DNA of 6,028 bases from an uncultured Akkermansia sp. (GTDB lineage: Bacteria; Verrucomicrobiota; Verrucomicrobiia; Verrucomicrobiales; Akkermansiaceae), in assembly GCA_904501955.1 (NCBI GenBank), contig CAJGCY010000150.1, positions 1 through 6,028 of the forward strand. Reading direction: 5' to 3'. How positions within the stretch are numbered: the stretch's first letter is position 1; the number at the start of each line of letters is the position of its first letter. This document shows positions 1-5,584 of this stretch, one piece after another. Under the pieces are notes generated by a model. The model made no database searches, was not told where the DNA came from, and saw nothing but the letters and a program-made list of their open reading frames with translations. A program made the translations under genes and the position numbers.

Positions 1-224
1 CCGCTTCGCTACGGTCCTCGCCATTATATGTCGGCCTACGCTGCGTCGCTTCGCTCCGTCGCTCCGGGCTCAATTTTCTTTTTTTACGCTACCCGGGGTT
101 CCGCGGCTTCGCCGCTCCACCGCCGGGCTATTTTATAGCGCCCCTCCGGGGCTCAAATCTAGGCTCGCTAACGCTCGCAAAATTTTCCCACCATCCCCCT
201 TCAAATTCCGATTTATCGCGCTGT
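1..224 (-). repeat. Structured intergenic repeat, copy A (inverted, cut by window start)
   Basis: Read on the minus strand, this copy starts with the head motif CGATAAATCGGAATTTG (plus 202-218) and a G-rich tract. It then forms successive hairpins: GCGAGC-GTTA-GCGAGC (163-178), GCCCC-GGA-GGGGC (140-152) and GCGGC-GAA-GCCGC (103-115). The last is flanked by TGGA/GGAA and an outer CCCGG/CCGGG stem (92-96 with 123-127). A further hairpin, CGGAGC-GAA-GCGACG, lies at 44-58, followed by a terminal module shared with copies B and E. Positions 1-32 are identical to 5993-6024. No protein is convincingly encoded. The family is not one I can name; the alignment to copies B, C and D is direct from the sequence. 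Confidence 0.85.
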
Positions 225-308
225 TTTACATCAACTAAAAACCTAAACCGAGCGTTCTCCTTACCCCTAACAACTACGCCATGGCAGGCGCCTATCGGCC
301 TCACGCGC

Positions 309-350
309 AAAAACGCCCCACCGGCTGCCGTGGCAGGGGTGGGGCGTAAC
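309..350 (-). terminator. Rho-independent terminator of the leftward gene pair
   Basis: On the minus strand a 10-bp perfect stem ACGCCCCACC/GGTGGGGCGT (338-347 with 313-322) encloses a second short stem CTGCC/GGCAG (332-336 with 325-329) and is followed by a run of five T (309-313). It lies about 20 bp past the stop codon of the gene at 371-886, the right place to end the leftward transcript. Confidence 0.9.
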
Positions 351-370
351 ATAAAGGCGTGCGCGAGGCC

Positions 371-886
371 TCAGGGGAGGGTGAGAGTGAAGGGCACGCG
401 GTCAAAGCTGCTCTCCACGCCTACCTCGGGGCGATTGGTGCACAGGTACTGGCCGATGATGTATCCCTTGAGCACCTTGCCCTCACGCGCGGTGAAGATG
501 AGGCGAGCGGGCGGGGGCTCCGGGGTCTCCGCGGCGTCCCAATCCATCTCATACCCAAGGCGGCAGAGGGAAAACTCATACATCTTGGGGCCGTTATCCG
601 CGCAATACCAGCAAGAAAGCTCCGCCTCACTGCCCTTGGCCTTGTAGGTGTAGGTGCTCGGCTCATAGCTGCCGACGGTGCACTCCTCCGCACCGGAGAA
701 GACAATGGGCACACCCGCATAGCCCTCAATCACCAGCTTACCGCCCTGCAGAGAGGCCGGGGCTGCCACGCCCTCCACCTTTTTGGCAGCGGCAGGCTTG
801 CTCTTACCCTTCCCCTTGCGGGGGGCGGCATGCGCGGGCAGCAGGCACAGGCTGCCAAGCGCCATCAGGCATAATATCAGTTTCAT
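371..886 (-). CDS. Small secreted protein of unknown function
   Basis: This 171-residue protein has a clear Sec signal peptide: MK start, hydrophobic core LILCLMALGSLCLLP, and an AHA-A cleavage site after about residue 20. The mature N terminus is a basic, low-complexity stretch rich in Lys, Pro and Ala (22-45). A globular part of about 120 residues follows, with Cys at 69, 92, 95, 108 and 149, including a C-W-Y-C pair, so disulfides are possible after export. The Cys at residue 14 is not in a good lipobox, so cleavage by signal peptidase I is preferred. No enzymatic motif is recognised. The ATG at 884-886 has no obvious Shine-Dalgarno. It lies 33 bp downstream of the lipoprotein gene on the same strand with a strong terminator behind it, so the two are probably co-transcribed and both act in the envelope or outside. 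The function is unknown. Confidence 0.8.
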   Translation of the reverse strand: MKLILCLMALGSLCLLPAHAAPRKGKGKSKPAAAKKVEGVAAPASLQGGKLVIEGYAGVPIVFSGAEECTVGSYEPSTYTYKAKGSEAELSCWYCADNGPKMYEFSLCRLGYEMDWDAAETPEPPPARLIFTAREGKVLKGYIIGQYLCTNRPEVGVESSFDRVPFTLTLP

Positions 887-919
887 AAGCTTGTGTAATG
901 GGTTGAAAATCGGCTACAT

Positions 920-1663
920 TTACTCGGCGGGGGTGCCGGATTCGGTCGGCTTGCCGTCTTCTGCGGGCTTGCCCTTAATCCAGGTCTTCACGTTGTAATA
1001 CGGCAGGTAGCAGACGGAGCCGAGCACCGTCATCGGCACATCCGCCACGCTGGCCAGCGGCTTCATCACGTAGCGGTCCAGCGCGGAGGGCTCTTTCTTC
1101 TGTGAGCGGAACACCTCCCACGCGGCAAAATCATTCTCGCCGTCGAAGCTGACGGGCAGATTCGTGCTGGAGGCAATGCTCAGCGAGGGGTCATTGCGAC
1201 GGTCGCACTCCGCCTTCCAGTCATCCCAAAGCATGGTGCGCATGCCCAGCTCGTGCTGCTGCTCCGCAGGCGGGGCCTCGATACCGCAGAGCGCGAGGTC
1301 GCGGTAGCCGATGACCACATGGCGCTCCGTGGTGGTGGTAGCGCCCGTGCTGCTGCCGCCACCCACGCTGAAATGCTTCTTGTTGATGCCGCCGAACACG
1401 AAGAGCGCGCCGGTCTTGCGCTCCGTCACCACGCGGCAGCGCTGCACGTATATCTTCTTGCCGCATGCCAGTGTGTGCTCCACCACCACGTTCTCCGGGC
1501 ACTCCGAGCTGACCAAGCGCATCTCATCCGACTCACCGCCCGCGCGCGCTGCCAAGCGGCTCTCCATCCCTGCCCAATGGCAAGAGCTCAGCACTGCTGC
1601 CACAGCTATGCCCCCTGCCCACACTGTTCCTTTGTTGAAAACTCCGTGCATGTCCTTTTTCAT
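920..1663 (-). CDS. Putative lipoprotein of unknown function
   Basis: The frame stays open upstream to a TTG at 1693, but the ATG at 1661-1663 is preferred because it gives a normal signal peptide: MKKDMHG, a hydrophobic stretch, then lipobox L-S-S-C. That yields 247 residues with the lipidated Cys at residue 28. An ATG four codons further in (1649-1651) is also possible. The mature protein has four more Cys in its first half (two just before and after VVVEHTLACGKK, one in VQRCRVV, one in LALCGIE), a Gly/Ser/Thr-rich loop (FSVGGGSSTGATTTT) and a CYLPYYNVKTW segment near the C terminus, which ends in a Lys/Pro/Glu-rich tail. No catalytic signature is recognised. It is first in the leftward pair, with its own promoter about 60 bp upstream. 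An envelope location is well supported by the lipobox; the function is unknown. Confidence 0.78.
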   Translation of the reverse strand: MKKDMHGVFNKGTVWAGGIAVAAVLSSCHWAGMESRLAARAGGESDEMRLVSSECPENVVVEHTLACGKKIYVQRCRVVTERKTGALFVFGGINKKHFSVGGGSSTGATTTTERHVVIGYRDLALCGIEAPPAEQQHELGMRTMLWDDWKAECDRRNDPSLSIASSTNLPVSFDGENDFAAWEVFRSQKKEPSALDRYVMKPLASVADVPMTVLGSVCYLPYYNVKTWIKGKPAEDGKPTESGTPAE

Positions 1664-1723
1664 GTTGATTTTGTTCTGTATGCGCCCCGGCAAGCCTCAT
1701 GCCCGCAACGCAGCACACCTAGC

Positions 1724-1752
1724 AATATAACATATTCCCCCCGCCTTGTACA
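1724..1752 (-). promoter_or_regulatory. Probable sigma70-type promoter for the leftward pair
   Basis: On the minus strand a TGTACA -35-like box (1747-1752) is 17 bp from TATATT (1724-1729), which is preceded by TG-T, an extended -10. The -35 matches consensus at only four of six positions, so the extended -10 may carry the activity. An AT-rich stretch with T and A runs at about 1770-1800 lies just upstream and could act as an UP element. Predicted leader to the ATG at 1663 is about 55 nt. Confidence 0.6.
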
Positions 1753-1836
1753 GTAGACAACGTGACTTTTTTAACTTTTCTTGATTTTTATAAAAAATAA
1801 GACACTTCAGGCATGTTTTTGGTCGATTACAAACCG

Positions 1837-2055
1837 CTCGATAAATCGGAATTTGAAGGGGTGATGGTGGGGTATTTTGCGAGCGTAAGCGAGCCTAATT
1901 CGGAGCCCCGGAGGGGCGCCATATAATAGCCCGCGGTGGAGCCCCGTAAGGGGCGGAACCCCGGGAACCGCCCCCAAAAAAACAAATGCGAACCCCGGAG
2001 GGGTGGTATATAATGGCGAGGACCGTAGCGAAGCGGAGCTCCGAGCCGGGGTGGC
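1837..2055 (+). repeat. Structured intergenic repeat, copy B (most complete)
   Basis: Reference copy. In order: head motif CGATAAATCGGAATTTG (1839-1855), G-rich tract (about 1856-1873), hairpin GCGAGC-GTAA-GCGAGC with a tandem G.A mismatch (1879-1894), GCCCC-GGA-GGGGC (1905-1917), then an AT-rich linker. A two-level hairpin follows: inner GCCCC-GTAA-GGGGC (1941-1954), TGGA/GGAA internal loop (1937-1940 and 1955-1958), outer CCCG/CGGG stem. Then come a possible CGG-GAA-CCG (1962-1970), A-tract, CCCC-GGA-GGGG (1993-2003), and a terminal hairpin GGCGAGGA/TCCGAGCC (2015-2022 with 2040-2047) enclosing CCG/CGG and a GCGAAGC core. It ends near GGGGTGGCGCG. It sits between divergent genes and encodes nothing convincing. 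Boundaries come from comparison with copies A, C, D and E. Confidence 0.88.
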
Positions 2056-2128
2056 GCGTGTCTTTTTGTTGTTAATGAGTTGCGGGTATTGTAAATCGCC
2101 ACAAAAACACTATAGACACAAAGCATCG

Positions 2129-2307
2129 CATTCTGTCGGCCTCCATTCTGTCGCTATCGCTCCGTCGCTCCGGGCTCGAATATTAGGGGGGAGCCTACCG
2201 GTGGTTTCGTCGCTGCGCGACTCCACCACCGGCTACTGTCTTTCGCCCCTATCGGGGCTTAAAATTCCGCTCGCTTCGCTCGCCAACTTCCGATTTATCG
2301 GGCTGTT
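2129..2307 (-). repeat. Structured intergenic repeat, copy C (inverted, diverged)
   Basis: Read on the minus strand: head motif CCGATAAATCGG (2291-2302), then the G-rich tract of the other copies is missing. Hairpins follow: GCGAGC-GAA-GCGAGC (2269-2283), GCCCC-GATA-GGGGC (2245-2258) and GTCGC-GCA-GCGAC (2209-2221). The last has a TGGA/GAAA internal loop and a perfect 7-bp outer stem CCGGTGG/CCACCGG (2198-2204 with 2226-2232). The tail carries CGGAGC-GATA-GCGAC (2150-2164) and two CGACAGAATG direct repeats, matching copy A's tail rather than copy B's. It faces copy B tail to tail across about 70 bp in which I see nothing distinct. Confidence 0.85.
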
Positions 2308-2346
2308 TACCTCTCAAGCATTTTGCAGGCGCATACCCGCCGACTT

Positions 2347-2360
2347 ACGCTCCTGAGCGT
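2347..2360. promoter_or_regulatory. Short inverted repeat upstream of the kinase promoter
   Basis: ACGCTC and GAGCGT form a perfect 6-bp inverted repeat around a 2-base centre, ending 7 bp before the TTGACA box of the kinase promoter. The tight centre fits a protein-binding dyad better than an RNA hairpin. It could be an operator or activator site, but there is only one instance and no known regulator to match it to. Confidence 0.3.
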
Positions 2361-2367
2361 TCTGAGC

Positions 2368-2395
2368 TTGACATCTCGGCTGTATTTGCTACCCT
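2368..2395 (+). promoter_or_regulatory. Probable sigma70-type promoter of the kinase gene
   Basis: A perfect TTGACA -35 (2368-2373) is followed after 16 bp by TACCCT (2390-2395), which is preceded by TG-C as in extended -10 promoters. The -10 itself is weak. The start would fall near 2402, about 28 nt before the ATG at 2430. There is no clear Shine-Dalgarno in the leader. Confidence 0.55.
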
Positions 2396-2429
2396 GTTAC
2401 GCAGCTATTCATTCTCTCCATACCGAACC

Positions 2430-4337
2430 ATGACAAACCATTCTACGCAACAAACCGGTGCAAGCGGTGGCAGTGGCGTCGCGCTGCCGGTGGGGCTGCA
2501 GCTGGGGCATTACCGCCTGCTGCGCAAAATCGGTCAAGGTGGCTTCGGTATCACCTACCTCGCGGAGCATATACAAAGCCATGAGCAGGTGGTAATTAAG
2601 GAGAACTTGCCCACCTTTTACGCCTACCGCGACAAAGACAGCTTGCACGTGTACCCGCTGGATGACGGCAGCTCCGCCGAGAACTACGCGCACACCCTGC
2701 AACGCTTTGTGGAGGAGGCCCGCACGCTCGCCCGCCTGAACCACCCGAATATCGTGCGCGTGCTCGAGGCCTTCGAGGCGCTCGGCACCGCCTACTATGT
2801 GATGCCCTACATCGAGGCGAAGGAGCTGCACAGGGTCATCCCCACAGAGGCGGTGAACGAGGCATGGCTGCTACCCATTCTCAAAGCGGTGTTGGGCGCG
2901 CTGGATTACCTGCACGCCAAAAACCTGCTGCACCGCGACCTGAAGCCCGGCAACATCTTGCTGCAGGCGGACGGCACGCCCATCCTCATCGACTTCGGCA
3001 CCGCGCGCGCCCTGCAAACGGAACGCTCCGCCACCATGGTCGGCACACCGGGCTACACCCCGCTGGAGCAGATTACCCCGAACGGCAATCGTGGCCCGTG
3101 GACGGACCTTTACGCCCTCGGCGCTACCTGCTACCGCCTCATCACCGGCGAGCTCCCCCCGCAATCCATTGAGCGCATTGATGATGACCCCTACCGCCCC
3201 CTCGCCCACCGCGCGGAGCTGCAAGGCCGCTTCTCTCCCGCCTTTTTGCACGCCATCGACACAGCCCTTGCCGTCCGCGCGAAAAAACGCTGGCAAAACG
3301 CTCAAGAATGGGCGGTAGCGCTACCGACGTCAGCAGGTCCGAGCCTCAACCGGCGTTCCACCCCGCAGCCTTCCCTCCCCACCCCCACCGAAAAGGCGGA
3401 GGAAGCTCCGCCTGCGCAAACCGGTGGCAAAATGCCTCTTGTGCTCATCATCAGCCTGTTGACACTCCTCCTTTTAGGCGGTGGCGGTTACGGCGTATAT
3501 GCCTATCAAAACATCTTGGAGCAAAGGCGCATACAAGCAGAATATGAACTTGCTGAAGCTAAGCGCATGGCTCAGGAACAAGCAGAACGACTAAAACGAG
3601 AGGAGGAAGCCCGCCGCGCCCGTGAAGAGGCCGAACGTTTAGCTCGAGCAAAAGAGGAAGCTGAGCGCTTAGCCCGCGAAGAAGCAGAGCGTAAAGCCAA
3701 GGAAAAAGCAAAAGGAATCGCTCAAAATGAGCTAGCAGCCATGGGAATCACGGATTATGATGAGGGCATTCTTGAATACTATGGTAATCCGGAAAAATTG
3801 AAGCAGCTCATTGCCGCTGGGGCAGATGTCAACAAGGCGGACGTGAATGGCTGGACACCCCTCTGTCGAGTAGCGTGCACTGGCCATACGGAATGCGTCA
3901 AAATCCTGCTTGCAGTCCCCGGAATTAATGCCAATAAGGTGGATAAAGATGGTAGACCCCCTCTCTACTGGGCAGCGATCAATAATCATACGGAATGCGT
4001 CAAGCTCCTACTGGCTGCTCCTAACATTGATGTCAACAAGGCGTATAAGGATGGCAAAACGCCCCTCTGCAGGGCAGCAATGGACGGCCACACGGAATGC
4101 GTCAAACTTTTACTCGCGGCCCCCGGTATTGCTATCAATAATGTAGATGAGGATGGCTACACGCCCCTCAACCGGGCGGCGTACTGGGGCAACACGGAAG
4201 TCGTTAAGCTCCTACTTGCAGCTCCCGGCATTGACGTCAACAGGGCAAATAAGGATGGCAAAACGCCTCTCCAGCTTGCCACGGATAGAGGCCACACGGA
4301 ATGTGCTGCGCTCATCCGCGCGGCGGGAGGGAGGTGA
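2430..4337 (+). CDS. Membrane Ser/Thr protein kinase with C-terminal ankyrin repeats
   Basis: This 635-residue eukaryotic-type (Hanks) kinase phosphorylates protein Ser/Thr. Visible kinase motifs: Gly loop IGQGGFG (34-40), Lys57 in VVIK, likely helix-C Glu96, HRDLKPGN (168-175) with catalytic Asp170, DFG (188-190), activation loop GTPGYTPLEQ (205-214), WTDLYALG with Asp226, and Arg287. It is an RD kinase with all key residues, so it should be active. A Pro/Thr-rich linker (300-333) leads to one hydrophobic helix (about 335-357), then a charged, probably coiled-coil stretch rich in Glu, Arg, Lys and Ala (361-430), and ankyrin repeats (about 445-635). With the kinase in the cytoplasm, the coiled coil and ankyrins would be outside the membrane, as in PknB-type sensors; that topology is inferred. 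Base composition becomes visibly more A-rich from about 3530. The substrate is unknown; the downstream aldolase gene has its own promoter. Confidence 0.92.
   Translation: MTNHSTQQTGASGGSGVALPVGLQLGHYRLLRKIGQGGFGITYLAEHIQSHEQVVIKENLPTFYAYRDKDSLHVYPLDDGSSAENYAHTLQRFVEEARTLARLNHPNIVRVLEAFEALGTAYYVMPYIEAKELHRVIPTEAVNEAWLLPILKAVLGALDYLHAKNLLHRDLKPGNILLQADGTPILIDFGTARALQTERSATMVGTPGYTPLEQITPNGNRGPWTDLYALGATCYRLITGELPPQSIERIDDDPYRPLAHRAELQGRFSPAFLHAIDTALAVRAKKRWQNAQEWAVALPTSAGPSLNRRSTPQPSLPTPTEKAEEAPPAQTGGKMPLVLIISLLTLLLLGGGGYGVYAYQNILEQRRIQAEYELAEAKRMAQEQAERLKREEEARRAREEAERLARAKEEAERLAREEAERKAKEKAKGIAQNELAAMGITDYDEGILEYYGNPEKLKQLIAAGADVNKADVNGWTPLCRVACTGHTECVKILLAVPGINANKVDKDGRPPLYWAAINNHTECVKLLLAAPNIDVNKAYKDGKTPLCRAAMDGHTECVKLLLAAPGIAINNVDEDGYTPLNRAAYWGNTEVVKLLLAAPGIDVNRANKDGKTPLQLATDRGHTECAALIRAAGGR
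3849..4334 (+). repeat. Tandem 102-bp ankyrin-coding repeats
   Basis: Glycine codons of the D-G-x-T-P-L turn recur exactly every 102 bp (3849, 3951, 4053, 4155, 4257), giving five units of 34 residues; the last is shortened by the stop. A partial cap unit (EKLKQLIAAGADVNKAD) precedes them. The unit consensus is roughly DGxTPLxxAAxxGHTECVK followed by LLLAAPGIDVNxA. That is one residue longer than the common 33-residue ankyrin repeat. The usual His of TPLH is replaced by Cys, Tyr, Asn or Gln. DNA identity between units is high, so unit number could change by recombination. Confidence 0.85.
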
Positions 4338-4387
4338 GGCAAAAGCGCCACAGCGTCAAAAAAACAGGGCAGCGAATCACTTTTTAC

Positions 4388-4416
4388 TTGCCAGCGGGGC
4401 GGTAGCGGGGTAAAAT
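4388..4416 (+). promoter_or_regulatory. Sigma70-type promoter of the aldolase gene, with overlapping dyad
   Basis: TTGCCA (4388-4393) and TAAAAT (4411-4416) are separated by exactly 17 bp, close to consensus on both boxes. A dyad GCGGG...CCCGC (4405-4409 with 4418-4422) is centred on the -10 box and could be an operator. The promoter starts about 50 bp past the kinase stop codon, so the aldolase is probably transcribed independently. A second TACAAT at 4424-4429 lacks a good -35. Confidence 0.65.
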
Positions 4417-4428
4417 ACCCGCGTACAA

Positions 4429-4448
4429 TGCGCACATAAGCGTGCGCA
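4429..4448 (+). other. Hairpin in the aldolase 5' leader
   Basis: TGCGCAC (4429-4435) and GTGCGCA (4442-4448) form a perfect 7-bp stem with a 6-base loop. It falls at the predicted 5' end of the aldolase transcript, 27 nt before the ATG. No T-run follows, so it is not a terminator. It may stabilise the mRNA or be a protein site; the sequence does not say which. Confidence 0.45.
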
Positions 4449-4475
4449 GCTTAAACGACAAACCGATAAAGTACC

Positions 4476-5501
4476 ATGCCTGTACCTACACAAGAACAGT
4501 ACATCAAGATGCTTGATACGGCCAAGGAGAAGGGCTATGCCTATCCGGCCATCAACGTGACCACCATCGAGGTCATCAACGGCGCCCTCAAGGCTTTTGC
4601 AGAGGCTAAGTCTGACGGCATCATCCAGATTTCCCTGGGCGGCGGCCAGTTCGCCTCCGGTACCGCAGTGAAGGATTCCGCCATCGGCGCCATCGTGCTT
4701 GCTGAGGCTGTGCATCGCCTTGCTGAGCAGTACAACGTATACGTTGCACTGCACACCGACCACTGCCAGGCCGACAAGGTGGACAGCTTCCTGCGCCCGC
4801 TGCTTGCTGAGAGCAAGAAGCGCATCGCAGAGGGCAAGGGCCCGCTGTTCAACTCCCACATGCTTGACGCTTCCGCCCTGCCCATGGCTCAGAACCTGGA
4901 GCTCTCCAAGCAGCTGCTTGCCGAGTGCGCCGAGCTGGGCATCGTTCTCGAGATCGAGATCGGCGTTGTAGGTGGTGAGGAAGACGGCGTTGACACCTCC
5001 GGTGCTCCCGCTGAGAAGCTCTACACCTCCCCCGAGGACATGCTGCAGACCTACGAGACGCTCAACGGCGTTGGCGAGTTCATGCTGGCTGCTACCTTCG
5101 GCAACGTGCACGGCGTATACAAGCCGGGTGCTGTGAAGCTGAAGCCCACCATCCTGCGCGACGGTCAGGCTGTGGTGAAGGAGAAGCACGGTCAGGATAT
5201 GCGCTTGGTATTCCACGGCGGTTCCGGCTCCGACCTCTGCGACATCCGCGAGGCTATCTCCTACGGCGTAGTGAAGATGAACATCGACACCGACACCCAG
5301 TATGCCTTCTCCAAGCCGATCGTTCTGCACATGTGCCAGAACATCGACGGCATGCTCAAGGTTGACGGTGAGGTGGGTAACAAGAAGGTATATGACCCCC
5401 GCTCCTACCTGAAGAAGGGTGAGCAGGGCATCTGCGAGCGCCTTCAGGTTGCCGCTGCCGACCTCCTCTCCGAGGGCAAGACCCTCTTCGGCCAGATCTA
5501 A
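4476..5501 (+). CDS. fba: Class II fructose-bisphosphate aldolase
   Basis: This cytoplasmic, zinc-dependent enzyme of glycolysis and gluconeogenesis reversibly cleaves fructose 1,6-bisphosphate to dihydroxyacetone phosphate and glyceraldehyde 3-phosphate. Family signatures are intact: HTDHC (93-97) with catalytic Asp95 and zinc ligand His96; EIGVVGGEEDGVD (161-173) with the ligand Glu161; GNVHGVYK (209-216) with His212; VFHGGSG (245-251) with His247; and phosphate-binding NIDTDTQ (269-275). At 341 residues and with the GGEEDGVD segment it resembles the class IIA (FbaA-like) branch, slightly shorter than the E. coli enzyme. The ATG at 4476 lies 59 bp past the -10 box, with no evident Shine-Dalgarno. 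Its codons are strongly biased, as in highly expressed genes, and this leaves the complementary strand almost free of stops. It has its own promoter and terminator, so it is probably a single-gene unit. Identification is firm. Confidence 0.97.
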   Translation: MPVPTQEQYIKMLDTAKEKGYAYPAINVTTIEVINGALKAFAEAKSDGIIQISLGGGQFASGTAVKDSAIGAIVLAEAVHRLAEQYNVYVALHTDHCQADKVDSFLRPLLAESKKRIAEGKGPLFNSHMLDASALPMAQNLELSKQLLAECAELGIVLEIEIGVVGGEEDGVDTSGAPAEKLYTSPEDMLQTYETLNGVGEFMLAATFGNVHGVYKPGAVKLKPTILRDGQAVVKEKHGQDMRLVFHGGSGSDLCDIREAISYGVVKMNIDTDTQYAFSKPIVLHMCQNIDGMLKVDGEVGNKKVYDPRSYLKKGEQGICERLQVAAADLLSEGKTLFGQI

Positions 5502-5531
5502 TCTCGGCCCCCTGCAACATCTTATTGCAAC

Positions 5532-5567
5532 AAACGGGTTCCCCACCACGGGGAGCCCGTTTTGTTT
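5532..5567 (+). terminator. Rho-independent terminator of the aldolase gene
   Basis: An 11-bp stem, ACGGGTTCCCC/GGGGAGCCCGT (5534-5544 with 5550-5560, one G.T pair), has a 5-base loop and is followed by TTTTGTTT. A-T pairs extend it by two. It starts 31 bp after the stop codon. Confidence 0.95.
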
Positions 5568-5584
5568 ACCCCGCCCGCCTGCTC

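Noticed and set aside
128..352. Minus-strand open frame of 74 codons across copy A and the terminator
   Set aside because: It covers a terminator stem and repeat hairpins, so its codons are explained by those structures.
359..874. Open frame on the plus strand opposite the small secreted protein gene
   Set aside because: The minus-strand frame has a clean signal peptide and a matching terminator; the plus-strand one has neither and reads as a composition shadow.
1664..1693. Extension of the lipoprotein to a TTG start at 1693
   Set aside because: It would add ten residues before MKKDMHG and weaken the signal peptide; the ATG at 1663 gives a normal lipoprotein N terminus.
2007..2014. TATAAT inside the repeats (also near 1921-1927) as outward promoters
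   Set aside because: No -35 box at 16-18 bp upstream and the A+T linker is not conserved in copies C and D.
2003..2356. Plus-strand open frame of 117 codons across copies B and C
   Set aside because: It lies entirely in structured repeats, with no start context and no protein-like composition.
4338..4387. Terminator between the kinase and aldolase genes
   Set aside because: Only weak, mismatched stems with no T-run; read-through from the kinase cannot be excluded, but the aldolase has its own promoter.
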